Source of the DNA: Nitrosospira sp. Is2
GTDB lineage: Bacteria; Pseudomonadota; Gammaproteobacteria; Burkholderiales; Nitrosomonadaceae
Assembly: GCF_033095785.1 (NCBI RefSeq)
Contig: NZ_CP137134.1
Span: 744,001-808,000 of the forward strand
DNA: 64,000 bases
Direction of reading: 5' to 3'
Each line of letters opens with the position of its first letter. Positions within the stretch are counted from its first letter, which is position 1. Below are positions 34,119 through 43,032 of the stretch, piece by piece. Both the position numbers and the translations under genes were made by a program. The notes beneath the pieces were generated by a model. The model made no database searches. It worked only from the letters and a program-made list of their open reading frames with translations, and was not told the DNA's origin.

Positions 34119-35816
34119 TTGACAAATAACGCTGACACTTACGCCGCCCCAACCTCCGCTTCCAACTTCATCCGCAATATCATTGAAGAGGATAACCGGA
34201 GCGGCAAATGGGGGGGACGTGTCGAAACCCGTTTTCCACCCGAGCCCAACGGCTACCTTCATATCGGCCATGCTAAAAGCATTTGCCTTAACTTCGGTCT
34301 CGCGCGAGATTATGACGGCATATGCCACCTGCGCCTGGACGACACCAATCCCGAAAAAGAAGAACAGGAATATGTTGATTCCATATGCGGCTCGGTCAGG
34401 TGGCTTGGCTTCGACTGGGGCGACCACCTCCATTATGCTTCCGACTATTTTGACAAGCTATATGAGTTTGCTGAACTCCTCATCAGGCAGGGCAAGGCCT
34501 ACGTGGACAGTCTCACTGCGGATGAAATTCGGACTCTGCGTGGCACGTTGACCAAGGCCGGACAGAACAGCCCGTATCGCGACCGCTCCGTTGAGGAAAA
34601 TCTCGCCATGTTCAGGCGAATGAAGGCAGGTGAATTTTCCGACGGCATGCATGTTTTACGCCTCAAGATCGACATGGCATCACCCAACATTAATTTGCGG
34701 GACCCCGTCATATATCGCATTCGCCATGCCCATCACCACCGCACCGGTGACAAATGGTGCATCTATCCCATGTACGATTACACACATTGCGTTTCGGACG
34801 CGCTAGAGAGAATCACCCACTCCCTCTGCACGCTTGAGTTCGAAGATCATCGTCCGCTATACGACTGGGTGCTGGATCAATTGTCGGATGTTGTCCCATG
34901 TCATCCGCAGCAAATTGAATTCGCGCGGCTAAATCTTACCTATAGTGTGATGAGCAAGCGCAAATTGATTGAACTGGTGAACGGGGGTTTGGTGGACGGC
35001 TGGGACGACCCGCGCATGAATACCCTGGCCGGACTTAGACGCCGCGGGTACACGCCCCAATCGATACGTCTTTTCGCGGAACGTATCGGTGTCAGTAAAG
35101 CTGATTCATGGATCGATATGAGCGTACTGGAAGATTGCCTGCGACAGGACTTGAACGAGTCTGCTCCCCGGCGTCTCGCCGTCCTGGAACCGTTAAGGGT
35201 GGTGATTGACAATTACCCTGAAAACCAGGAAGAGGAGTGCCTGGCGCCGAATCACCCGCAAAAGCCGGAATGGGGGAACCGTTCAGTACCCTTCTCGAAA
35301 ATCGTCTACATCGAGCGCGGCGACTTCATGGAAACGCCGTCCAAAGGCTTCTTCAGGCTGTCCCTCGGCGCAGAGGTGCGATTACGCTATGCTTACGTTG
35401 TAAAATGCATAAGCATGGTCAAGAATGATAGTGGAGAAGTGGTGGAGATTCACTGCACTTATGATCCCGACAGTAAAAGTGGCACGCCTGGAGCGGACAA
35501 GCGCAAAATCAAGGGAAATATCCACTGGCTCTCTGTAAGGAATGCGCAACAAGTCGAAGTACGGCTTTATGACCGTTTGTTTGCTCACGCGCATCCCGAC
35601 GCCAGCGGGCAGGATTACAAAACATTTCTTAATCCTCATTCCAAAAGCATCATAACGGCCTTCGTGGAACCGTCGCTCAGGAATATCCAACCGGAGGATC
35701 GCTTTCAATTTGAACGGAATGGGTACTTTATCGCCGACCCGGTGGATACGAAACATGAAAAGCCTGTTTTCAACCGCGCGGTAACACTTCGGGACTCATG
35801 GGGTAAGAAGGCTTGA
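34119..35816 (+). CDS. glnS: Glutaminyl-tRNA synthetase
   Basis: A 565-residue class I synthetase that charges tRNA-Gln. HIGH-type motif GYLHIGHAKS is at about residue 45, the KMSKS-type motif is VMSKRKL (about 280), and the two C-terminal anticodon-binding beta barrels follow. The frame starts at a TTG (GAGAG upstream); no suitable ATG exists because FPPEPNGYLHIGH lies within 50 residues. A TATAAT at 34084-34089 could be the -10 box, about 30 bases upstream. It is divergent from birA. Having GlnRS suggests that Gln-tRNA is made directly. Confidence 0.96.
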   Translation: MTNNADTYAAPTSASNFIRNIIEEDNRSGKWGGRVETRFPPEPNGYLHIGHAKSICLNFGLARDYDGICHLRLDDTNPEKEEQEYVDSICGSVRWLGFDWGDHLHYASDYFDKLYEFAELLIRQGKAYVDSLTADEIRTLRGTLTKAGQNSPYRDRSVEENLAMFRRMKAGEFSDGMHVLRLKIDMASPNINLRDPVIYRIRHAHHHRTGDKWCIYPMYDYTHCVSDALERITHSLCTLEFEDHRPLYDWVLDQLSDVVPCHPQQIEFARLNLTYSVMSKRKLIELVNGGLVDGWDDPRMNTLAGLRRRGYTPQSIRLFAERIGVSKADSWIDMSVLEDCLRQDLNESAPRRLAVLEPLRVVIDNYPENQEEECLAPNHPQKPEWGNRSVPFSKIVYIERGDFMETPSKGFFRLSLGAEVRLRYAYVVKCISMVKNDSGEVVEIHCTYDPDSKSGTPGADKRKIKGNIHWLSVRNAQQVEVRLYDRLFAHAHPDASGQDYKTFLNPHSKSIITAFVEPSLRNIQPEDRFQFERNGYFIADPVDTKHEKPVFNRAVTLRDSWGKKA

Positions 35817-36198
35817 TTCGGGAGCGGGAGGTTGTGCGCGGCCCCATGGCATGACCGCTACAGCGGCCGAAGGAGTTCCTTGACGGTTATGATCAGATTT
35901 CCCGCTAGCCGCGCGAATCGACGAACGGACACTCATTGAGGTTCCCGGAAGGAAAAACCTGATTTCGCAATAATTCGTTACGGTTGGACAGCAGTTATAA
36001 AGTTACTCTTCCCTTCCGAGACTTTTTTCGCTAGCATATCGAAATAAGAGTGATGCAAGCCATGTGGAAACCGGCGAGCCGCCATTTCCTGCGTTTCTGC
36101 CGGACTACCCGAGCTTCCTTATCCCGCTTCAAATTTTTTGCCCACAACCGCAGCCGTTGACCCAACACACGAAACATTAACTTCTCACGAGAATCCCT
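35817..36198. other. glnS-trxA gap with a possible short basic ORF
   Basis: No established gene is seen in these 382 bases. A 35-codon frame at 36053-36160 starts ATG CAA GCC and encodes an Arg/Lys/Phe-rich peptide (10 Arg or Lys), ending 38 bases before trxA. Its ribosome site is weak, and it may be chance. Confidence 0.3.
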
Positions 36199-36525
36199 AT
36201 GAGCCAGCATATCCATTATGTCGCGGATGGAACATTTGAGACCGAAGTAATACAATCCACTGTTCCTGTTCTGGTGGATTTTTGGGCAGAGTGGTGCGGA
36301 CCGTGCAAGATGATCGCGCCTATCCTGGATGAAGTCGCCGGCGAATATGGGGATCGGCTAAAGGTAGCAAAGCTGAATATCGATGAGAACCAGGCCACGC
36401 CGCAAAAATACGGCATTCGTGGGATCCCTACCCTCATGCTGTTCAAGAATGGCAACATTGAGGCAACCAAGGTCGGCGCCCTGTCGAAATCTCAGCTAAC
36501 CGCCTTTATTGACAGCCACATCTAA
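36199..36525 (+). CDS. trxA: Thioredoxin
   Basis: A 108-residue thioredoxin 1 with the active-site pair Cys33/Cys36 in WAEWCGPCKMIAP, the buried Asp27, and the cis-Pro segment RGIPTLMLFKNG. It reduces disulfides of cytoplasmic proteins such as ribonucleotide reductase and PAPS reductase. Its place 145 bases before rho is the conserved trxA-rho arrangement of proteobacteria. Confidence 0.97.
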   Translation: MSQHIHYVADGTFETEVIQSTVPVLVDFWAEWCGPCKMIAPILDEVAGEYGDRLKVAKLNIDENQATPQKYGIRGIPTLMLFKNGNIEATKVGALSKSQLTAFIDSHI

Positions 36526-36670
36526 ACAAGATAAACTTACAGCCAACCGCCTCCCTAAGCGGAATCTGATTCGATTCACCGCTCCGTTCTGATTCTAGTC
36601 TGCCCCATCAGCGCTTCTCTACGTCTTTGACGCTTTACTTCCCTGCTTTTTCACCCTCGGGTTTCCCTTC

Positions 36671-37930
36671 ATGCATTTATCAGACCTCAAGAATTTTCAC
36701 GTCACCGAACTGGTAGAGATGGCCATCGCCAATGAGATCGACGGCGCTAATCGTCTGCGAAAACAGGATCTGATTTTCGCATTACTGAAAAACCAGGCGC
36801 GGAAAGGCGAGAGCATTTACGGTGAGGGGACGCTGGAAGTGTTGCAGGATGGTTTTGGTTTTCTACGCTCGCCGGATACCTCGTATTTGGCCGGACCCGA
36901 CGACATCTATGTCTCACCGAGCCAGATCAGGAGATTCAACCTGCACACGGGGGACTCCATAGAAGGGGAAATCCGCACCCCCAAGGATGGAGAACGTTAC
37001 TTCGCTTTGGTCAAGGTGGATAAGGTCAACAACGAGCCGCCGGAAAATTCCAAGCACAAGATACTATTTGAAAATCTCACCCCCCTCTTTCCTACCGAGC
37101 GATTGCAGCTCGAACGCGACATCAAAGCCGAAGAAAACATCACCAGCCGCATTATCGACCTTATCGCACCAATTGGTAAGGGACAGCGCGGATTGCTGGT
37201 CGCAAGCCCCAAATCCGGAAAAACAGTAATGCTTCAGCACATCGCTCACGCGATCGCGGCCAATTGTCCGGATGTCATCCTAATGGTGCTGCTGATAGAT
37301 GAGCGCCCGGAGGAAGTTACCGAGATGATCCGCTCCGTTAGAGGGGAGGTGATTTCTTCCACATTTGACGAGCCCGCTGTGCGGCACGTTCAGGTGGCCG
37401 ATATGGTGATCGAAAAAGCCAAACGGCTGGTAGAGCATAAAAAAGACGTGGTGATACTGCTGGACTCGATCACGCGACTTGCACGCGCCTACAATACGGT
37501 CGTGCCCGCATCCGGCAAGGTTTTAACCGGCGGCGTCGACGCAAACGCGTTGCAACGTCCCAAGCGTTTTTTCGGCGCAGCTCGAAATATCGAGGAAGGC
37601 GGATCGCTTACGATTATTGCGACCGCGTTGGTTGATACCGGTTCGCGCATGGATGATGTAATTTACGAAGAATTCAAGGGTACAGGTAACATGGAAATAC
37701 ACCTGGACCGGCGCATGGCGGAAAAACGCATTTATCCCGCCATCAACGTTAACCGCTCCGGTACCCGCAAGGAAGAATTGTTAATCAAACCTGACGTGCT
37801 GCAGAAGATCTGGGTGCTACGCAAGCTCCTCTATCCAATGGATGAATTGGAGGCAATGGAATTTTTGCTGGACAAGATCAAGGCTACCAAAAATAATGCG
37901 GATTTCTTTGATTCGATGCGGCGGGTCTGA
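36671..37930 (+). CDS. rho: Transcription termination factor Rho
   Basis: A 419-residue hexameric RNA helicase, equal in length to E. coli Rho. It has the N-terminal helical and cold-shock-like RNA-binding parts (GEGTLEVLQDGFGFLRSPDTSY), the P-loop LVASPKSGKTVML (about 178), Walker B VVILLDSITRLARAYN, the Q-loop and the R-loop. The 145-base leader after trxA is where Rho autoregulation acts in other species. No insert of the long-Rho type is present. Confidence 0.98.
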   Translation: MHLSDLKNFHVTELVEMAIANEIDGANRLRKQDLIFALLKNQARKGESIYGEGTLEVLQDGFGFLRSPDTSYLAGPDDIYVSPSQIRRFNLHTGDSIEGEIRTPKDGERYFALVKVDKVNNEPPENSKHKILFENLTPLFPTERLQLERDIKAEENITSRIIDLIAPIGKGQRGLLVASPKSGKTVMLQHIAHAIAANCPDVILMVLLIDERPEEVTEMIRSVRGEVISSTFDEPAVRHVQVADMVIEKAKRLVEHKKDVVILLDSITRLARAYNTVVPASGKVLTGGVDANALQRPKRFFGAARNIEEGGSLTIIATALVDTGSRMDDVIYEEFKGTGNMEIHLDRRMAEKRIYPAINVNRSGTRKEELLIKPDVLQKIWVLRKLLYPMDELEAMEFLLDKIKATKNNADFFDSMRRV

Positions 37931-38067
37931 AGCACGAAAACCGCGTTCAATTCACCCGCGGCGCGGAATATTGTTGCACCGGGGCATGGGTTAAAGGATA
38001 ATATACGTTTCGCTCCACATTTTCGCTCACAGTTTCCGCTGTAGCGGCACAGTTCAAGGATTTACCC

Positions 38068-38292
38068 ATGAAACCAGACATTCATCCAAACTACCAGGAA
38101 ATCACCGTGACCTGTAGTTGCGGCAGTACTTTTCAGACGCGATCCACCATGGGTCGGCCTTTGCATATCGAGGTTTGCTCAGTGTGCCATCCCTTCTATA
38201 CGGGTAAGCAGAAAATTGTTGACACGGCCGGTCGGGTCGAGAAATTTCGGCAGAAATACGGCAAAAAGCCTGAGAAGCAGGCTGCAGCTTAA
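38068..38292 (+). CDS. rpmE: 50S ribosomal protein bL31 (zinc-binding form)
   Basis: A 74-residue bL31. The cysteine set CSC at 16-18 and CSVC at 37-40 marks the zinc-binding C+ form rather than the zinc-free paralogue YkgM. FYTGKQKIVDTAGRVEKF is the family signature. It follows rho by 137 bases and ends in an intrinsic terminator. Confidence 0.96.
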   Translation: MKPDIHPNYQEITVTCSCGSTFQTRSTMGRPLHIEVCSVCHPFYTGKQKIVDTAGRVEKFRQKYGKKPEKQAAA

Positions 38293-38318
38293 CGTCCAGG
38301 GAAGCGCGATCAAAAAAC

Positions 38319-38344
38319 AAGGGCAGCTTGAAGCTGCCCTTTTT
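38319..38344 (+). terminator. Intrinsic terminator of rpmE
   Basis: A perfect AAGGGCAGC/GCTGCCCTT stem with a TTGAA loop (the whole sequence is palindromic around one G) is followed by a T run, 27 bases after the rpmE stop. Confidence 0.88.
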
Positions 38345-38388
38345 CATTTCCGGCGGTCATGGTTATTTTAGATGGCGAAATGACCACA

Positions 38389-39873
38389 ATGAGAAGGATA
38401 AGCGGACTCAAATTCATCGTTCCTCTCGTCGGCCTGCTTCTGTTAGGCGGCTGCGCAGCCAATCCGGTGACCGGCAAGCAGAACTTCACGCTCATGACGG
38501 AAGCCGACGAGATCCGCAGGGGAGAGAAAGCGGCTGCCAATGTGCCCGAAGTTTATGGGATTTACAGCGAGTCGCCGGCTTTGCAAGATTACGTCAACGA
38601 GATCGGGCAAAAACTCTCGAAAAACAGCCACCGGCCTCAGCTCAATTATCATTTCACCGTCGTCGACAGTCCTCAGGTAAATGCTTTTGCCCTACCCGGC
38701 GGTTATATTTATGTCACGCGGGGTATTCTGGCCTACCTTAATTCAGAAGCCGAGCTCGCTGCCGTGCTCGGGCATGAACTAGGCCATGTCACGGCACGCC
38801 ATAGCGTGCGGCAATATAGTGCCGCCACCGCCGCGAACGTTGCTGCCACGATCGGCGGGGTTGTGGCTGGAATATTTGTGCCGCAGCTGGGCGGAGCGCT
38901 TGCACAAGGTGTTCAAAGCCTGTTGGGCGTTACGGGTGATGCCCTGCTTTCCGGCTACGGCCGCAGCCATGAGCTGGAAGCCGATCGCCTGGGAGCGGAA
39001 TATCTGGCGCGAAGCGGCTATGATCCCCAGGCAATGATCAAAGTCATCCGCGTACTCAAAAATCAGGAACTGTTCGATATTGCGGCCGCCCAACAAGAGG
39101 GTCGGGAGCCGCGTCGCTATCATGGGCTTTTTTCCACCCATCCCGACAATGACACTCGCTTGCAGGAAGTGGTCGGTGAGGCCCAGCAATATGCCCAGCC
39201 CGGCGCGATAGACGATCGACGCACGGAGTTTCTGCGCCAAACCGAAGGTTTGACTTTCGGGGATCCTGTCAACCAGGGGGTGGTACGAGGAAATACATTT
39301 CATCACAAGGAGATGGGCTTCACATTGTCGTTTCCGCCCGAGTGGCGAATACGAAACAAGCCCAACGAAGTTGTCGCTACCAGCCCTGATGGGGACGCAT
39401 TGATGGTGTTAAGTCGATTCGATAGTCCCCGCGGTTCCCCCGCTGATCTTGCACGCGAACGATTTCGCCTTGGAAGCTCTACAGAAATTTCGTCGACGGT
39501 CAGCAATGGGTTGCCTACTGCTGTGGTGACCGCGAATACGCAGAACGGAGAACGCTTCACGGCCGGAGTGATTTATCTCGACAATAACGCGTATCTCGTG
39601 GCAGGACGGGGCGATTCACGGGCCGCATTCGAGCGCCATCATCCAGTCATCGCCCGCGCGATTGAAAGTTTTCGCCCGCTAACCGATGCGGAGAAAGAAG
39701 GAATCAAGGCACTTGAGATCCGAACCATTACGGCAGCCAAGGGCCTCACCTATGCCGAACTGGCGAGAGAGTCTCCTCTGGGCGCCCACGCTGAAGGCTA
39801 TTTGCGCTTGCTCAATGGCCAGTATCCCGAAGGTGAACCGATTACGGGTCAGCTCATCAAAATTGTGAAGTAG
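38389..39873 (+). CDS. M48-family zinc metalloprotease, lipoprotein
   Basis: A 494-residue protein with a lipoprotein signal peptide (LLLLGGC; Cys22 of the chosen form), so membrane-anchored in the periplasm. The zinc motif HELGH is at about 129-133, the third ligand Glu in HELEADRLGAEYL follows about 55 residues later, and the helical M48 core resembles BepA/LoiP-type quality-control peptidases. The C-terminal 200 residues (FTLSFPPEWRIRNKPNEVV) form an extra domain of unknown role. The ATG at 38389 was chosen because it gives a normal signal peptide; ATGs at 38359 and 38380 would add an acidic N-tail. None has a good ribosome site. No Sel1/TPR tail is seen, unlike BepA. Confidence 0.88.
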   Translation: MRRISGLKFIVPLVGLLLLGGCAANPVTGKQNFTLMTEADEIRRGEKAAANVPEVYGIYSESPALQDYVNEIGQKLSKNSHRPQLNYHFTVVDSPQVNAFALPGGYIYVTRGILAYLNSEAELAAVLGHELGHVTARHSVRQYSAATAANVAATIGGVVAGIFVPQLGGALAQGVQSLLGVTGDALLSGYGRSHELEADRLGAEYLARSGYDPQAMIKVIRVLKNQELFDIAAAQQEGREPRRYHGLFSTHPDNDTRLQEVVGEAQQYAQPGAIDDRRTEFLRQTEGLTFGDPVNQGVVRGNTFHHKEMGFTLSFPPEWRIRNKPNEVVATSPDGDALMVLSRFDSPRGSPADLARERFRLGSSTEISSTVSNGLPTAVVTANTQNGERFTAGVIYLDNNAYLVAGRGDSRAAFERHHPVIARAIESFRPLTDAEKEGIKALEIRTITAAKGLTYAELARESPLGAHAEGYLRLLNGQYPEGEPITGQLIKIVK

Positions 39874-39968
39874 TACATCTGCTTCCCAAGGTCACGAACC
39901 CTGCTGAAGCATTCCACGATATTTTAATAGATGCATTTGGTGTTCGTGCCACCCCACGAAAAGAGCAG

Positions 39969-40631
39969 CTATACGTTCTGCACAAGAAGCGGGTAGTCTG
40001 TGATGATTCCGTCCACATTCGCTTCCCGGCAAATGTCATGCTCGGCTCTGGTTACGGCGCCATAAACAAAATTGCGGTACCCGTCCTCGGCTGCCTCTTT
40101 CAAAAGGGTATCATCCAGAACCTCGTAGTTCCAGACGAGATGATTAACCCTCGGATTTCCGTCACAGTTGAAGTCAGCCAGCACGGAACTCAGCGTAAGC
40201 GGCCGATGTGCCAGCAACAGCCCGCAATTAACCTTGAGCGATGAGGCGCAAACCGCTACCAGATCATGGCGGAAAGACGTCACCACAAGGCGGTGGCCAG
40301 CCTGATGCCTTTCGAGCACTTTTATGACGGTCGATAGGGCCTGTGCAGTTTTAATTTCCACATTCCACAATACACCGGGAAAATACTCCAGCGCTTCATC
40401 CAGCGTGGGTATCCCGTAGCCCACTGCCTGCTCGATCTCCTTTCGCGTCAGATCCGCCACTGCTTGGCCTGATGCAATAATGCGATCATGGATCAGCACC
40501 GGCACCCCCTCGCGACTGATGCGCACGTCAGTCTCGATACCGCCTGCGCCCGCATTCACTGCGGCTTCAAAAGCCGCCAGTGTATTTTCGGGCACCTTCG
40601 CGTGATAACCGCGATGCGCTATTACCAGCAT
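39969..40631 (-). CDS. ugpQ: Glycerophosphodiester phosphodiesterase, cytoplasmic type
   Basis: A 220-residue GDPD-family enzyme without signal peptide, releasing glycerol 3-phosphate from glycerophosphodiesters. The active site is complete: IAHRGYHAKVPENTLAAFEAA (His, Arg, Glu), IETDVRISREGVPVLIHD (Glu, Asp, His) and LWNVEIKT. It lacks the N-terminal signal of GlpQ and is closer to UgpQ. The ATG has GGAG eight bases upstream. No ugp transport genes are nearby; the downstream direction faces the M48 gene. Confidence 0.87.
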   Translation of the reverse strand: MLVIAHRGYHAKVPENTLAAFEAAVNAGAGGIETDVRISREGVPVLIHDRIIASGQAVADLTRKEIEQAVGYGIPTLDEALEYFPGVLWNVEIKTAQALSTVIKVLERHQAGHRLVVTSFRHDLVAVCASSLKVNCGLLLAHRPLTLSSVLADFNCDGNPRVNHLVWNYEVLDDTLLKEAAEDGYRNFVYGAVTRAEHDICREANVDGIITDYPLLVQNV

Positions 40632-40700
40632 GAGATTGCTCCAACATTAATCAAATCGCGGGCGGCCCGTTATCAAGTTCCGAGCTGGCATCTCGCGGAT

Positions 40701-41513
40701 TTATAAATTCCTGGCCATAAAGTCGCCCAATGCGCGCACCCACTCCTCGCGCATGTATATGAACCCGTTGTTGTGCCCGCCCTGCAACTCCACGAACTGT
40801 TTTGGCTCGGGTGACGATGCGTACAGGGCCTGGCCCTGCGCAAACGGCACGATTTCATCCTGCGGACTGTGCGCAACGAATACCGGGCAGGTAACGCCCC
40901 GCAGGTAGTCCCGGGTGTTGTATTGGAAACGGGTCAACAGGTGCGTCGGCAGAAACGGGTAAATTGCCGCCGCCATATCGTCCACCGAGGTGAACGCGGA
41001 AGCTAACACCAATAAGGCGGGTTTTTCGCGCACGGCGAGCCAGGTTGCGACCGCCCCCCCCAGCGATTCGCCAAGCAGCGCAATGCGCGTTGATGGAATA
41101 TTTCTTTGCTCGGTGAGATATCGCCACGCGGCCTGGGCATCGCGATAAGTACCCTGCTCGGATGGCGTTCCGCTGCTTTCGCCATAGCCGCGATAGTCAA
41201 TGATCAATGTGTTGTACCCGAGACGGTAAAACATCAGCAGGTATCCCATCCGGGTCGAAATGTTTCCTGCGTTGCCATGGAAAAACAATACCGTCGCCGT
41301 TGCGTCTTTCGCCGGAACAAACCAGCCGTTCAATGTTTCTCCATCTTCCGTAGCAATTTTTACCGACTCATAGTCGAGCCCATGAGCATCCGGCGTGCCG
41401 ATAATGGCCCGTCCAGTTTCCGGATAGTAAACAAAGCGTGACTGGATGAGGAATAGGACTCCAGCAAGAACAGCGTAACCAGTAGCAGCCAGAATGCCCA
41501 ATTTGAAAAGCAT
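40701..41513 (-). CDS. Membrane-anchored alpha/beta hydrolase (Bem46/YfhR-like)
   Basis: A 270-residue hydrolase with an N-terminal transmembrane helix (LGILAATGYAVLAGVLFLI) and then an alpha/beta fold: oxyanion HGNAGN, nucleophile Ser in LLGESLGGAVA, acid Asp in HSPQDEIVPF and His in GGHNNGF. These fit the YfhR/Bem46 family; the substrate is not known. The frame is open to a GTG at 41582, but that would overlap the ppa -10 box, so the ATG at 41513 is preferred; neither start has a clear ribosome site. It is divergent from ppa and 69 bases upstream of ugpQ on the same strand. Confidence 0.85.
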   Translation of the reverse strand: MLFKLGILAATGYAVLAGVLFLIQSRFVYYPETGRAIIGTPDAHGLDYESVKIATEDGETLNGWFVPAKDATATVLFFHGNAGNISTRMGYLLMFYRLGYNTLIIDYRGYGESSGTPSEQGTYRDAQAAWRYLTEQRNIPSTRIALLGESLGGAVATWLAVREKPALLVLASAFTSVDDMAAAIYPFLPTHLLTRFQYNTRDYLRGVTCPVFVAHSPQDEIVPFAQGQALYASSPEPKQFVELQGGHNNGFIYMREEWVRALGDFMARNL

Positions 41514-41560
41514 AGGAAGGTAATCAGGTGGAAGTTGAATTTTTTCTCGCAACTCACGGT

Positions 41561-41566
41561 TATAAT
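41561..41566 (+). promoter_or_regulatory. -10 box of ppa
   Basis: A perfect TATAAT lies 34 bases before the ppa ATG, with TTGAAT 20 bases upstream (41535-41540) as the nearest -35-like box, which is longer than ideal. A start near 41573 would give a leader of about 28 bases. Confidence 0.5.
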
Positions 41567-41600
41567 AACCAGTTTCAGTCACCTAGAGTAGGACTATCAA

Positions 41601-42149
41601 ATGAATCTCGATCGGGTAAATTCTGGCCGTGACGTCCCGAATGATTTCAACGTCATCATAGAAATACCCATGAATGCTGATCCCATCAAATACGAAGTGG
41701 ATAAGGAGACCGGCGCAATGTTCGTTGATCGTTTCATGTCAACGTCAATGCACTACCCATGCAATTATGGCTACGTTCCCCATACTCTATCGGACGACGG
41801 AGACCCGGTGGATGTGCTGGTGATCTCGCCGGTTCCACTCATTTCCGGCGTAGTCGTCCGCTGCAGACCGCTCGGTATGTTAAAAATGACTGATGAAGCC
41901 GGCGAGGACGCCAAAATATTAGCGGTGCCCATCGACAAGTTGTGCAGTCTCTACCGCAAAAAAAAATCCCATGAGGATCTACCTGAACTGGTACGTGCGC
42001 AAATCTCGCATTTCTTCGAGCACTACAAAGATCTTGAACCCGGCAAGTGGGTCAAGATAAATGGCTGGGTGGGAGTCAAGGAAGCCAAAGCAGAAATTGT
42101 AGACGGGGTGAAACGCTATAATTCGGCGAAGAAAAAGCCTATGTTCTAA
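41601..42149 (+). CDS. ppa: Inorganic pyrophosphatase, family I
   Basis: A 182-residue soluble pyrophosphatase that hydrolyses PPi and drives biosynthetic reactions. The metal-binding core is DDGDPVDVLVISP (three Asp), with KYEVDKETGAMFVDRF, HYPCNYGYVPHTLSDDGD and KVLAVP-like KILAVP as family landmarks, and Asp/Lys of VKINGWVGVKEAKAEI near the C-terminus. The ATG has AGGA eight bases upstream. It is divergent from the hydrolase and 150 bases before a GNAT gene. Confidence 0.96.
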   Translation: MNLDRVNSGRDVPNDFNVIIEIPMNADPIKYEVDKETGAMFVDRFMSTSMHYPCNYGYVPHTLSDDGDPVDVLVISPVPLISGVVVRCRPLGMLKMTDEAGEDAKILAVPIDKLCSLYRKKKSHEDLPELVRAQISHFFEHYKDLEPGKWVKINGWVGVKEAKAEIVDGVKRYNSAKKKPMF

Positions 42150-42299
42150 AACCTGATTCACCCTCGACGCAGCGTCAATATCCCAATGGATGAGCGTGTG
42201 ACGCGGGCGGACAGTGCATCGCAACTCCCTCCCGGCGCCCAATGGTTCATTTAGCGTATTTCGCGGCCTCACGCCGCGCTCGGCGGAGAGCAATAAAAG

Positions 42300-42902
42300 A
42301 TGACCTGGCTTGAACCTGTACAATTGACGGGCGCAGCCGTGACGCTGATTCCCCTTGGAATCAATCATGTCGAGCCTCTGAAGGCGGCTGTCATGGATGG
42401 AGAGCTCTGGAAGCTCTGGTTTGCGAACGTCCCCTCCTGCGACCAGATGGAAGACTATGTGATGCGGGCTGTTGAAAGTTCAGCCAAGGGAAATGTTGCA
42501 TTTGCCGTCAGGCTTAACAGCACGCACAAAATCGCGGGAACGACGCGTTTCTATAACGTGGATGAAATCAACCGACGGCCGATGCTCGGCTACACCTGGT
42601 ACGCGAACTCAGTCTGCAGGACGAGGGTGAACACCGAATGCAAGCTGCTGCTGCTTCAATATGCGTTTGAGGAAAAAAACGCCATCGCGGTCGAGTTCAG
42701 GACGCATTATTTCAACCAGGTCTCCAGAACCGCGATTGAACGCCTGGGAGCCAAGCAAGACGGAATTCTGCGCAGCCACCAAATGATGCGCGACGGTTCA
42801 ATTCGAGATACGGTTATTTACTCGATTCTTGGCCATGAGTGGCCCGCCGTAAAAAGCAACCTGACGAGTAAGCTCATAGCCTATGATCGCGGCGAGGATT
42901 AA
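42300..42902 (+). CDS. GNAT-family N-acetyltransferase (RimJ-like)
   Basis: A 200-residue GNAT protein: VTLIPLGINHVEPLK at the start, a central strand KIAGTTRFYNVDEINRRPMLGYTWY, CoA-binding helix region NTECKLLLLQYAFEEKNAIAVEFRT and the C-terminal RTAIERLGAKQDGILRSHQMMRDGSIRDTVIYSIL. The last part is typical of RimJ/RimL-like acetyltransferases that modify protein N-termini or small molecules. The substrate cannot be told. It is in the gap between ppa and a dioxygenase, probably transcribed alone. The ATG at 42300 has GGAGAG 13-14 bases upstream. Confidence 0.85.
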   Translation: MTWLEPVQLTGAAVTLIPLGINHVEPLKAAVMDGELWKLWFANVPSCDQMEDYVMRAVESSAKGNVAFAVRLNSTHKIAGTTRFYNVDEINRRPMLGYTWYANSVCRTRVNTECKLLLLQYAFEEKNAIAVEFRTHYFNQVSRTAIERLGAKQDGILRSHQMMRDGSIRDTVIYSILGHEWPAVKSNLTSKLIAYDRGED

Positions 42903-43032
42903 GGCGGATAGCAAACTTGGGTTAAGGGGGTCGTCGATAAGCGGGAACTTAATGCATCGGGTCGGCCACCAATGTACACAGCGATAATAGGAAAGGTGGC
43001 TGACGCGATGAATCGAGGGGAGGCATTCGCAC

